Of a stretch of DNA of 42,442 nt, positions 1 to 8,776 are shown piece by piece. The stretch lies in NCBI GenBank assembly GCA_028280445.1, contig JANQLU010000009.1, forward strand, positions 1 through 42,442, in the 5' to 3' direction. A model generated the notes under the pieces. That model saw only the letters and a program-made list of their open reading frames with translations, was not told the DNA's origin and did not search any database. The stretch comes from Pirellulaceae bacterium. Its GTDB lineage: Bacteria; Planctomycetota; Planctomycetia; Pirellulales; Pirellulaceae. Every line of letters starts with the position of its first letter. Within the stretch, counting starts at the first letter, position 1. Both the position numbers and the translations under genes were made by a program.

Positions 1-113
1 AAACTGCTTCCAAACAAAAAGCAACCCAAAACCAGACCCAGACAACTGTAAGCATCCAAAATCCCGGACAATATTGGGCTGAGCCAGTGGCACCCAAAAT
101 GAAGTTCTCACTC
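1..113. other. Window edge, no gene seen
   Basis: Short A-rich stretch downstream of the minus-strand gene that ends at 114. I see no convincing reading frame or hairpin in it. Confidence 0.5.
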
Positions 114-1553
114 CTAAAATCTCAATTTCAAAACAAATTTTTCCCAGTCCTTTTTGAACTGTTTCATATCATCGGTTTTCAAAACCGACTTCAGCGTTTT
201 GTAACCGGTGGGATCTTTTTTCGAGTTTTTGACAAACAAGTGGTAATACTGCCGCAGTTTTCCTTTTTCTTGCAAGTAATAACACAGGTAACGCGCTTGA
301 GCGTAGTTCGTTCCGGGGTCTTCGTTGTAAAACTCGCGCCGCGATGTGCTGCAAAGCTCTTTAAACTCAGGAACACGGTCGGCGCCGATGGCACCCTGAA
401 GACCGCGTAATCGCCAATTGGTAGCGCCCATAATCTTGCCGCCTTTGGAATACGATTGTTCGTACAATGATGCAAGTCCTTCGTTGAACCAAGACGGGCA
501 ATTGGGGAAATTGGATTCGATAAAGGGGTGAACGATCTCGTGAACCAGCGTTCCGCCGCCAGTGCTGATGTTCATGACTAGCGCTTTGTTGAATGATGAG
601 TAGTAGCCAAACGGAGTGCCCGGTTTAGTGCCCCAGATTTTTTTGACGTTCGAATAGTAGCTCGTTTTGTCTTTGAACAACCAAATATCGAGGATATGTT
701 CCGGGTCTTTTTTGAAATAGTCTTTTTTCAATAGATCGACGGCCCATTTCACCGTACGGGTCGCGTGTGTTTTGACTTGCTGCCGCGACTGGTCTCCGAC
801 GACAACAAATGGAGCTTGTATCACAATTTTGAATGATTCATCGGGTAAACGTTTTTTGAGTTTGCGGATGTGCTGGGCGTAGTCGGCGCTTGTAAATTTT
901 TCTTTCGAAGTAAATTTGGCGGCAACTTTGTCAATTTTTGTCGGCAAGCAAAACATGTATTTCGATTCATCCGCCGCGGTACAGATGATTGCGTTTTCAA
1001 ACTGCCGTAAAGACATCACACGATTTTTTCCTGACCGGGCTCGCGGATCGTGAATCGTGACTTGCTGTTTGGCGGTATCGAGACCGATAACCAATACGAA
1101 TTGTTCGATGACCCGATTTTCAAATTTTTGTCGCATCAAACAGACGACGGGATCACCATCATCGAGGCTTTTGGAAATTAAATCGGTGGCGCGCCAGGCC
1201 GGACGACGATTCGCTCGGTTGTCCACGGTCAGCCAAGGGTTGCCGACAATCATGCCGATTTTTTTTGCCACTGCGTCCAACTCGGATGTGTTGCATCCGC
1301 GGCCGAGTAGCGGATCAACACCCGACAAATTGAAAACATCCGTTTGCGAAAACGAATGTCGCTTGTGTTGCAGCGCCATCGCGAGACAGGCTTCGCCACC
1401 AAAATCGGGAAGTTTTGTAATATGCGGGACATCGTCGAGCAAATTTGTTTTGGGTTGGCCCGGTGCGTATTGGGCGTTGATGAGAAAAACTGCCGCGACC
1501 AAAAAACCTGACATTGTTTGCAACAAACGTCTGGATCGATTCAAACCCGCCAT
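114..1553 (-). CDS. Secreted C39-like / gluzincin (HExxH) two-domain protein
   Basis: A secreted protein of 479 aa. The ATG at 1553 is chosen because GGAG sits 7 nt before it; an ATG at 1565 is in frame but lacks such a site. An N-terminal hydrophobic signal segment (about 10-32) is followed by a C39-peptidase-like domain (about 40-205) with the GGEACLAMAL motif carrying Cys56 and an HDPR motif near 168. The usual catalytic His before the VxVIG strand is replaced by Gln (EQFVLVIG), so this domain is probably not an active peptidase. The C-terminal half (about 225-479) has HEIVH at 338-342 and WFNEGLASLYE about 14 residues later, the zinc-ligand pattern of gluzincin-type (peptidase MA-like) metallopeptidases. 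The substrate is unknown. Signal peptide and HExxH/NEG motifs are seen; the C39 assignment is inference from motif order. Confidence 0.8.
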   Translation of the reverse strand: MAGLNRSRRLLQTMSGFLVAAVFLINAQYAPGQPKTNLLDDVPHITKLPDFGGEACLAMALQHKRHSFSQTDVFNLSGVDPLLGRGCNTSELDAVAKKIGMIVGNPWLTVDNRANRRPAWRATDLISKSLDDGDPVVCLMRQKFENRVIEQFVLVIGLDTAKQQVTIHDPRARSGKNRVMSLRQFENAIICTAADESKYMFCLPTKIDKVAAKFTSKEKFTSADYAQHIRKLKKRLPDESFKIVIQAPFVVVGDQSRQQVKTHATRTVKWAVDLLKKDYFKKDPEHILDIWLFKDKTSYYSNVKKIWGTKPGTPFGYYSSFNKALVMNISTGGGTLVHEIVHPFIESNFPNCPSWFNEGLASLYEQSYSKGGKIMGATNWRLRGLQGAIGADRVPEFKELCSTSRREFYNEDPGTNYAQARYLCYYLQEKGKLRQYYHLFVKNSKKDPTGYKTLKSVLKTDDMKQFKKDWEKFVLKLRF

Positions 1554-1784
1554 ATAAATCTCCATGTTGAATTTGCGCCGTAATTTGGATGAGACAGGCT
1601 GCTAGATGTTCCCGAATTTCACACAGTTTATGGCAATTCGCAGAAATAAATCAACGACGAATTGCCGTCCGTGGGCGGTCCGAAAGTTGGCAGCAATCCA
1701 GTTCCGGTTCGTCAAACGATCCATGTGCCAGCAAAAATCCGCGAGGCGATGAGTTCAGGATTGTTTCGTTTCGCAAACAGTCGT

Positions 1785-3827
1785 TTAACGACGGATGGTT
1801 CCGTAATTGCCGCCAGATTTACTCCAAACTTGTTTTTTGTCACGAGTCACTTCGACAAACCGGCTGCCTTCGGTAATCAGTGTATTTCCATTTTCCAAAC
1901 GAAAAGCATCACTGGGCCGACTGCATTTGTGACGCCAAACTTCTTTTTTCTCCCGATTCACTTCGACGACATACCCTGCCATGCTGGAAATCAAGACGTT
2001 GCCATTTTCCAGCGCCTGGATCCCCATGACCTGATTGAGTTTCGTGATGTCGCGATTGTTGAGTTCCCAAACGCGTTTTCCAGTCTTGTCGACTTCGACC
2101 ACACCGTTGTATTCCGATACCAAAGTGTTGCCGTTTTCCAACCGCACCGCATCGGGAACCAGGCTTTTGGCGGTAAATTCCCAGACGATTTTTTTCTCGG
2201 GTGTCATCTCGATCACTTTTCGCTGGGAATAAGATGAAATCAATACATTACCATTTTCCAAAGGTCGCGCGTTCAACGGGGCACTGACAGAATACTCACG
2301 GACGATTTTTTTCCCGGGGCTGACTTCGATGACTCGATTGCGTTGATATTCGGCGATCAAGTAGTTGCCGTTTGCCATTTTTTCAGCACTCCAAGGTCCG
2401 CGACAGTCGTAGCTCCAGACCTCATTCATCCCTTCGTCATATTCGACGACTTTGTTTTTGTAGCCGAACGCCATCAGCGTATGGCCGTTCAAATAAGATT
2501 TGCCCATCCGCACCGATCGCAGTGGAAAACGGAGTGCAACGGTTTGTCCATTTTTGCCAAGCCACTCTTTCCACTGTTTGACTTGGGTCATTCGTTTGTC
2601 AGCTTTGTCTTCATAAGGTGAAAACTGAATTTTTTGATCGGTCAATTTTCGAATCGCCAAAAAACTTCTCGATCGCACGCGTGGACTATTTGATTTTTCC
2701 ATAAATCCAAGCAACACTTCCAGACACCGGCGATCTCCGAGATCGGCCAATGCCAAAGTGGATTCGAGTCGGAACGTCTCATTGAGTTTGCCGTCGGTTG
2801 CCCATTGATGAAATTTTTCACCCAGTGATTTGTTTTCCATTAATCGCAATGCATAAATGGCAACCTCTTGAAAAGCGAGTACGTCGTGCCGTTTCATCTG
2901 GGCCGACAAAAACTCGACATCATTCGGCGTGGCCACTTCGCCCATCATCGATTTCGCGGCCCGGACCACGGTCACTTCGTCGCGAAACATACCCAAGGCT
3001 TTGAACAGATCTTCGGACAGTCCCGTGATTTTGAGCAACTCGACAATTCGAAAAACATTGTTGACCGTTTGCCGCCGCAACGGGATAGCGCTTTTCAAAA
3101 TGATCTTTGCGCGAAAGGCCTGTTCACGGTCCTGGCTGTTGGATGCCTGTCGAAGCAGTTCGATGGGCACCTCTGGAAATTTCATCAATTTTTCTTGAGC
3201 AACGACACGTTTTGCATAAGAGGTCGAACTGAGTTGATCGATCAGTTTTTGAGCCTCGGACCAATCGCGCGTTTCGTCGGTCAATTCGCGTAAATATTTT
3301 TGGATGCCGTCAAACGATGTTTCGATATCGCGGTTTTTGAGAAACGCCTTGAGTTTATCGATTTCCTTCTGCCGCATTTTCTGACGGAAAGCTTCGAGCT
3401 CTTTGCGCCGTTTTTCTTTCTCTTTTTCTTTGTCGTCAGGTTTTTTAGAAGTGCCGCTGGGAGGTTTCGGTGATTCTTGTTGAGGTTTGCGACCACGTGT
3501 TCCCCCTCCGCGAGTTGTTCCCCCGCGCTGAACTCCTCCGCGAAGTTTCTGTTGCAAATTGCGTTGTTGACGCAATGCATGTTCGAACGCCTGCTTCTTT
3601 GCTTCCAGTTGCGCACGCCGCAATTTTTCTTCAGCGGCCCTTTGTTGTGGCGGAGGAATGTGCAAATAAAAATGTTCTGGGATCATTTCCACCTTGAATC
3701 TCGGTTTAGTCGTCGTAGCACGCTTTTTCTTCTGAGCTTGACCGTTAACAATCTGGCCAGATTCAAAACACAAAAGTGCAGCAAACACCGCAATGCACGC
3801 GGTCAAAGTCGTAGATTTCAGATTCAT
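1785..3827 (-). CDS. Secreted HEAT-repeat plus beta-propeller protein
   Basis: About 680 aa. The start at 3827 (MNLKSTT) is preferred over an upstream in-frame codon at 3902 because it directly begins a classic signal peptide (hydrophobic TACIAVFAALLCF, cleavage near NGQA). The mature protein begins with a basic, Arg/Lys/Gly-rich low-complexity stretch and a charged coiled-coil-like region. HEAT-like helical repeats follow (roughly 200-430). The C-terminus (about 450-680) carries at least five blades of the pattern LENGNxLIS...xEVxxxKKxVWE, typical of PQQ-like/arylsulfotransferase-type beta-propellers. Such proteins are common in planctomycetes, but their substrate is usually unknown. I infer an extracytoplasmic binding or scaffold role. 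It reads alone, with about 480 bp to the next gene upstream. Confidence 0.85.
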   Translation of the reverse strand: MNLKSTTLTACIAVFAALLCFESGQIVNGQAQKKKRATTTKPRFKVEMIPEHFYLHIPPPQQRAAEEKLRRAQLEAKKQAFEHALRQQRNLQQKLRGGVQRGGTTRGGGTRGRKPQQESPKPPSGTSKKPDDKEKEKEKRRKELEAFRQKMRQKEIDKLKAFLKNRDIETSFDGIQKYLRELTDETRDWSEAQKLIDQLSSTSYAKRVVAQEKLMKFPEVPIELLRQASNSQDREQAFRAKIILKSAIPLRRQTVNNVFRIVELLKITGLSEDLFKALGMFRDEVTVVRAAKSMMGEVATPNDVEFLSAQMKRHDVLAFQEVAIYALRLMENKSLGEKFHQWATDGKLNETFRLESTLALADLGDRRCLEVLLGFMEKSNSPRVRSRSFLAIRKLTDQKIQFSPYEDKADKRMTQVKQWKEWLGKNGQTVALRFPLRSVRMGKSYLNGHTLMAFGYKNKVVEYDEGMNEVWSYDCRGPWSAEKMANGNYLIAEYQRNRVIEVSPGKKIVREYSVSAPLNARPLENGNVLISSYSQRKVIEMTPEKKIVWEFTAKSLVPDAVRLENGNTLVSEYNGVVEVDKTGKRVWELNNRDITKLNQVMGIQALENGNVLISSMAGYVVEVNREKKEVWRHKCSRPSDAFRLENGNTLITEGSRFVEVTRDKKQVWSKSGGNYGTIRR

Positions 3828-3956
3828 AGTTTTCCAAACGGAAAAAGATTTGAGTGTCAACATCCTGTAGTAATATTCTACCAAATTGCAGTTCGACAGC
3901 AAAAAGCGACTTTTTCAGGCAGTGAGTGAATAAGTGTCGCAGTTTTAATCAAAACC

Positions 3957-4015
3957 CGAAGCGTGAGCGAGGGACCGCATTTTTAAGTGGTTTTTGGTCC
4001 CTTGCTGACGCTTCG
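3957..4015. repeat. Inverted repeat, family 2 (CGAAGCGTGAGCGAGGGAC)
   Basis: Left arm 3957-3976 and right arm 3996-4015 are inverted copies with one G/C mismatch around a 19-nt T-rich loop. The left-arm sequence recurs in degenerate form at 39821-39844. It lies in a gene-free gap and could form a terminator-like hairpin for the gene ending at 4310. No T-run follows, so I call it a repeat. Confidence 0.65.
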
Positions 4016-4142
4016 CACTTATGAGTATCCGGGTCCAACACTTTGTCACTAACGACCGTTTTTTGACGCAGAATTACGGCAATTAATTCCATCAACCGTC
4101 CGTTGAAAAATTCGCTCGCCCAATACGATGCTGCATTGATCC

Positions 4143-4213
4143 TGTGAGCGGCAAGGGGCTAGCCGCCGGTACGAAGCATTAACGTACCGGCGGCTAGCGC
4201 CTTGCCGCTCACA
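4143..4213. repeat. Palindromic repeat family 1, copy 1
   Basis: 71 bp with near-perfect inverted arms beginning TGTGAGCGGCAAGGGGCTAG and ending in its complement, around the loop ACGAAGCATTAACGT. The left arm has GGGG where the right arm implies GGCG, a mismatch that gives the element an orientation. The flank TGATCC just outside is shared with the copy at 19753. It lies downstream of the gene ending at 4310. Confidence 0.9.
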
Positions 4214-4309
4214 ATGATGAATTTGTATCAGGGCAGCGTCGAGTCCGATATACAACCAGAACAACGTGTTGGTTTGTTGTCTGTTTTACCAAAAGCACAC
4301 GGATGGCTG

Positions 4310-5341
4310 CTATCGCGATTTTTTTAAAGAGTAAACTTTGCCTTGAACCGCCAAATTCATACCCGCCCGTCGAATTTGATCGGCGGCCTTTCCGTTGGGA
4401 TTCAACGCAGGATTGGTATGATTCAAGTGAATGAAATGGATCTTGTTCCGCTCGGTCGCATCGAGTGAACGAAACCGCAACAAACTTTCTTCGACAAACG
4501 GATGTGGAATTTGCGACATGTCGCGCCCCGGTATTTCACCGTTGGCAAAAAACGTGGCATCCAGAAAAGCGATATCGACCGATTCCAGGACTTTTTCGAT
4601 TTTCGTTTCCCACCGCGACCATTTATCAATATCGGGCAAAAACAAAACAGATTTTCCAGTTGTCTCAACAACGAAACCGACGGTCTCCGTGTACTCGCCA
4701 CGATGAGGAACCATGATTGGTGTGATGGAGATTTGTTGATTGAGCTTGATTTTTTGATTCGCTTTCATCGATTTGATTTTGATATTTTTCAGTTTGACCA
4801 ACAAACTCCAGGGTCCATTTTTTTCGAGAAACGTTTTCATTCGCGGCATTGCAAACACGGGGACGTCTTTAGCACCCATAACTTCACGCCCCAAATGCAT
4901 CAGGCCGGTGTAATGGCCGATATGCCCATGCGTTAAAAAAATCCCGTCGATACCAGGCGAGTCTTTGCGCGCAAGTTTTGAATTGAGCATCTGTAGTTGG
5001 TCTGGTAGTTGCCAAGTGCAATCGAGCAGCCAACGCTGTTTTGTTTTGGGATCGACGATTGCAACACTGGTTGGAAACCGTCGCACTTTGGGGTCCCCCC
5101 AGGCTTCTTTGCAACAATCTTTTAAACATCCCGCTTGCGGAAATCCAGCATCTTGCGCCGTTCCTAACACGACAACGAATGGAGAATCACCAGCGAGGCG
5201 AGATTTTTTTGAAATCTTCGAATCAGCATTTGCGGCCGTCAGGCCACTTTGTTTTTGACACCAAGCGGTATTCAGTGACAGCAGCAAAACAAACACCGCC
5301 GACGTGCACAAACGGATTACCTGAGGTTGGTTTTTATTCAT
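4310..5341 (-). CDS. Secreted PqqB-like metallo-beta-lactamase-fold hydrolase
   Basis: 343 aa with an N-terminal signal segment (about 9-28). The mature part begins with VVVLGTAQDAGFPQAGC (56-72), followed by CC at 76-77. This Gly-Phe-Pro-Gln-Ala/Cys pattern is characteristic of the PqqB branch of the metallo-beta-lactamase fold. The metal motif is THGHIGHYTGL with His138, His140 and His143; the Asp of a canonical HxHxDH is Gly here. Further conserved points are VPHRGEYT (about 211), LPDIDKW (about 235) and a late HLNH. True PqqB acts in pyrroloquinoline quinone synthesis, but there are no other pqq genes nearby and the protein appears exported. An unassigned periplasmic hydrolase is more likely than cofactor synthesis. 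The Cys residues could bind an extra metal (inference). Confidence 0.8.
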   Translation of the reverse strand: MNKNQPQVIRLCTSAVFVLLLSLNTAWCQKQSGLTAANADSKISKKSRLAGDSPFVVVLGTAQDAGFPQAGCLKDCCKEAWGDPKVRRFPTSVAIVDPKTKQRWLLDCTWQLPDQLQMLNSKLARKDSPGIDGIFLTHGHIGHYTGLMHLGREVMGAKDVPVFAMPRMKTFLEKNGPWSLLVKLKNIKIKSMKANQKIKLNQQISITPIMVPHRGEYTETVGFVVETTGKSVLFLPDIDKWSRWETKIEKVLESVDIAFLDATFFANGEIPGRDMSQIPHPFVEESLLRFRSLDATERNKIHFIHLNHTNPALNPNGKAADQIRRAGMNLAVQGKVYSLKKSR

Positions 5342-5885
5342 TTTAAAAATGGGGTGAAATGTTTTTGCGTTAAAAACAACAAGTCGATAGAATTTCGTAC
5401 CTTCAGTGATTGTCTATTTTAGTCTCTAAGTGTCGGTTCAACATGACTGTTGAGAACGTATAAAGCTTGTCGACCGGTTGTTGATAGATCCAGATAATCG
5501 CAGGCAGTTCAGAATTGAGATGAATGCAATTTTAAATCTCGGATTTTCTGGCTTTGTTTATTTGTTGTGGTAATGTTTGATTGCAAGGTCTGAGTAAAAA
5601 AAGCTCACGCAGAGCCGCGGAGACGCAGAGAAGAATGTGGTCGTATAAATCTTAATAAGAAAATTGATTTTTTATCGTCGCGGCTCAAACGGCTTGTTAC
5701 ACCGGCTCCAAAAAAAACCTCTGCGTCTCTGCGTGAGACTTTTCAAACCTGCGAACCTGTCGCCAAACTGCGTTGTCAGATATTAGGTGCAAATCGGTTG
5801 CGACATTGGCGTTTTCCGTGGCAACACGGATTTCGTTAGGAGTTTACCTAAACCCATAAATTGTCTAATATGATGTTTCACATAA
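5342..5885. other. Gene-free gap upstream of tRNA-Ala
   Basis: No supported reading frame. It contains one pair of inverted repeat arms (listed separately) and presumably the tRNA promoter near its right end, which I could not pin to clear -35/-10 boxes. Confidence 0.6.
5604..5737. repeat. Inverted CTCTGCGTCTCTGCGTGAG-type repeat
   Basis: The left arm, 5604-5630, starts CTCACGCAGAG and ends GAGACGCAGAG. The right arm, 5719-5737, is CTCTGCGTCTCTGCGTGAG, its inverse complement with an 8-nt insertion in the left arm. The arms are about 88 bp apart and each is bordered outside by a run of A or T. It resembles a small non-autonomous repeat; no coding capacity lies inside. Confidence 0.7.
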
Positions 5886-5958
<73 letters not shown>

Positions 5959-6086
5959 CTGAAAAACTTCAGAAATCTAGCCGAATTGCGATAAAAAGCA
6001 TTACCTGATTTTCAGATGCGGCGTTGTTCAGCGGAAATCACAAACCGGAAATTTCCGGTATTAAGAACCGCAAAACAAGGAACTGC

Positions 6087-6196
6087 ATGATAAGAATCCC
6101 CAAGTATCGCAAGAAACCGTTCGCTCTTATTCCGGCCGTAAACACTACGCTGTTGTCTCGATCAACGGCAAAGACAAGTCTCTCGAAGCGTTTTGA
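6087..6196 (+). pseudogene. Remnant of a tyrosine-recombinase N-terminus (frameshifted)
   Basis: Starting 129 bp after the tRNA, frame 1 from the ATG at 6087 gives MIRIPKYRKK. A shift near 6119 gives VRSYSGRKHYAVVSINGKDK and then a stop at 6194. Joined, this matches the N-terminal arm-binding/SAM-like start of planctomycete tyrosine recombinases, which typically read PxYRxHxxSGqAxVxINGKDxYLG and sit directly downstream of a tRNA. The catalytic domain is missing. Family assignment is from memory of the motif. The tRNA position and the parallel remnant at 9635 support it. Confidence 0.5.
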
Positions 6197-6409
6197 AATT
6201 TTGCAGCGCCAATGTGTTCATTTCTGGCTTTTTTTATGCCGGGTACGAAGAATATGAAAGATTTTTGGTTAAAAAATGGTTCTTTGTCGGTGAAATGAAG
6301 CCAGTTGATGGCGGTTCAGCAACGAGAAATCAAACGTAACCAAACTTCGTTGGCCAAATTGAAATGGTCTGGAACTCAGAAAACAGCGTCGTTGACGGCT
6401 GGACGTGTC

Positions 6410-7681
6410 ATGAATAACAAAAAGCTGTGGATCGCTCTTTTGATCGTCGCTATTTCTGCTCTACCGATTGCCGTGGTCATCATGATCCAGAAGTATGACC
6501 TGTTGCGGCCAGGGAATGTCATCCACTTTCATACCGATTACCAGGAAGCACTTGCTGAAGCCAAGTTGACAAACAAGCCTTTGTTTGTCGAGTTTCGTTG
6601 CGATCCATGAGCGAACGGTCGAACATTTGACGCGCAGGTTGCGCGTACCAGGACAAATTCAGAGCTTGGTTCCATCCTTTCAAAATATGTGTGCGCACGA
6701 ATAACAAGACTGGATGGCATTGATCTGGGGCTGTTTGAATTTGATGGCCACAACGCAATTTACTTTTTCCTACTGAACTCGGATGAGCAAATCTACATGC
6801 GGTACGGCGGTCGTGACGCACAATCTGAGTCAACTTACCTGGACATGCGTAGTCTGAAAGTGGCACTTGAGCAAGGGCTTGAGCTTCATGCAAAAAAGGA
6901 GCAGCTTGATTTTCCACCACGCCCGAAACCTTTTTACCCACAAGAGATTCCCGCCTTGCGAATACGAACGTCTGGCGGTAATCAAGGGTGCGTTGAATGT
7001 CACCTCGTCGACGACTATCGCACGCAGGCAAAAGAGGCAGATGGCACGTTAGACCGAATTCGAGATTTGTACCGTTCTCCCGATATTAAACGTATCGGTA
7101 TTTATCTGGATGTCCCCAAAGGACTTGTTGTGAAAGAAGCGAAGGGGCCAGTTCTCGCTTCCGGGATGCGCGCGGGTGATACGATTACGCACCTTGAAAA
7201 ACGACGCGTCTATACATTTGGAGATTTGCAGTACGCCTACGACAAGGTGCCGCGAGACCAGGCTCAACTGGATCTCACGGTTGACCGCGCTGGGAAGGAA
7301 ACTAATTTTGCCGTCAAGTTGCCAGACCTCTGGTGGTTCAACTATCACAATCATCGTCGTTGGACGGTCGAGCCCAAGACTTATTTCAAGACGACACCAC
7401 TAACGTTGGAGGAAAAGAAAAAGCTGGGGTTGGAACCAGATGGTTTTGCCAGTCGCGTAAGCTACATCGAGTTTTACACGGAATTTGCAAAACCAGAATG
7501 GAAGCTTGGAGATGTGATTTACGGTGTGGAAGGAGTTTACACGGATCCAGTCGCGAACTTCGCGGAGTTACACATCAAACTGCGGCACCGAGCGGGTGAT
7601 ACCGTCACCGTCGAGATGATCCGGGACGGTAAGAAATTCACGTCAGAATTGGTAACCGAGCGCGAAAACTATCGTAAGTAG
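6410..7681 (+). CDS. Membrane-anchored thioredoxin-like/PDZ protein with CxxCH motif; candidate selenoprotein (in-frame TGA at 6608)
   Basis: One frame runs from the ATG at 6410 to TAG at 7681 (423 aa), interrupted only by TGA at 6608-6610 (codon 67). Upstream of the TGA are a membrane anchor (about 5-25) and a thioredoxin-like strand, NKPLFVEFRCDP. If TGA is read as selenocysteine the motif is C64-x-x-U67 followed by ANGRTFDAQV, a CxxC-like redox centre with Sec as the second residue. The remaining 356 residues keep frame: a conserved block YFFLLNSDEQIYMRYGGRDA, a haem-type CVECH (194-198), a PDZ-like region (about 230-300) and a second one near the C-terminus. A hairpin at 6630-6646 fits a SECIS. 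The alternative start at 6689 is a GTG without a ribosome site. No selA, selB or selD is in the window, so a nonsense-mutated pseudogene remains possible. Confidence 0.6.
6630..6646 (+). promoter_or_regulatory. SECIS-like hairpin after in-frame TGA
   Basis: ACGCGC (6630-6635) pairs perfectly with GCGCGT (6641-6646) around the loop AGGTT. The first loop G (6637) is 26 nt after the TGA. Known bacterial SECIS hairpins lie in the coding region just after UGA with a G in the first two loop positions, and E. coli fdhF has an AGGU-containing loop. The fit is by eye; no folding energy was computed. Confidence 0.5.
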
Positions 7682-7915
7682 TCTGGAAGAACGGTGGTTG
7701 GAACCTGCGGATGAGAATTCGTCATTTAAAGCCGCGCTTTGGTTTTAACCGCCATTTGATTTTGGATCTATGCTAAAAGGCTTCTCACTTCGATCCAATG
7801 CTTTGTTTCTAAAGTTTCTTTGACAGGATGGACAATTTTTTCCAATCATCATCCTGTCGATCATGTAATTCCTTCGATAAAAACCGGGTCCCTCCGGCGT
7901 CGTCCAGCAATTTTG
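7682..7915. other. Intergenic gap between convergent genes
   Basis: About 230 bp between the plus-strand redox/PDZ gene and the minus-strand small gene. No further gene or clear hairpin is seen. Confidence 0.4.
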
Positions 7916-8215
7916 CTAACCAGCCCGCAACCTCGCGCGAACCGGCTCACAAACCACTTGATCCAAATCACCAAATTCTGCGCGAAGTTCGCTTGCGCTG
8001 GGCAGGATCAACTTCAAATCAACACGAAACGCTTCTGCGTTTGAGCCTTGCATGATGGCAAAGGCAATTCCATCCGCAGTGATCGGATCCATGGCACCGG
8101 GGTACCAAAGGCAATCGACTCCGTTGTCGACAATGACGACTGACGCTTCAACCTCCACGGGCGAAAGACACATGTCGCTCCCGACCGGATCAAGATTGGG
8201 AAGAAAGCGAATCAT
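7916..8215 (-). CDS. Small hypothetical protein
   Basis: 99 aa. The start at 8215 is chosen because AGGAG lies 8 nt upstream, a strong ribosome site; the open frame extends to 8296 without support. The protein begins MIRFLPNLDPVGSD, has two short beta-like stretches (VEASVVIVDNG, KLILPS) and no signal peptide or membrane segment. No family recognised. It lies inside the tRNA-bounded segment between the two recombinase remnants, so it is likely an accessory (possibly acquired) gene. Confidence 0.55.
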   Translation of the reverse strand: MIRFLPNLDPVGSDMCLSPVEVEASVVIVDNGVDCLWYPGAMDPITADGIAFAIMQGSNAEAFRVDLKLILPSASELRAEFGDLDQVVCEPVRARLRAG

Positions 8216-8776
8216 GACACAAACTCCTTGATGGCATCCTTTGGAGGAAAGTCCATCTGACACAAAAGCCGCCCGACACGTTTCGTAAACCGGCAATCAC
8301 TCCGGCCCGAAGGGACATTGCTCCCCGACCTTTGTCGGATCAAGACTTTGCACACCATCGACGCATCGAACGGCTTTCGCATTCCTCAACTCATTTAGAA
8401 TGTGATTGATAGGCCTTGTCGTCAACTCACAAGACAGCGAGCAACCAAGCCACAAAGATTACGAGCCTTTGCAGCAGCCTGACTAGATGCAGAAATTATT
8501 GAACAAGTGTTCACTTAACGCAAGTGTGCGAAAAGCACTGCGTTTCACATTGTGAACGCGTGCATACTTGCAATCGAATCACTCCAAAAGTGAAGGTATG
8601 AATGAACCGAGTCTGCAAGCCATCCATCAAGGTTGTTATTGGAAACATGCATGTCCTTTTCGCTCCTCAGAAAATGGATAGAACAAGGCTAGAAAAAAGT
8701 TTATTCAAGTTGACTAACTGGCGATGCGGAAATGTTAATATTCAAAAAACGTTTGAATTGATATACTATTGCCACT
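8216..8776. other. Gene-free gap inside the tRNA-bounded segment
   Basis: 561 bp between divergent genes. A 66-codon frame at 8602-8802 overlaps the next gene's start and shows no ribosome site or recognisable sequence, so I do not call it. Presumably holds both promoters; no clear boxes were assigned. Confidence 0.45.

Noticed and set aside
1057..3929. Long plus-strand frames opposite the first two genes (for example 1662-2237 and 3477-3929)
   Set aside because: They lie antisense to well-supported coding sequence, lack ribosome sites and resemble no protein family; they mirror the codon bias of the real genes.
6689..7681. Independent gene starting at GTG 6689
   Set aside because: There is no ribosome site before it, and coding sequence continues in the same frame from upstream of the TGA. 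One gene with a recoded or mutated codon explains the data better.
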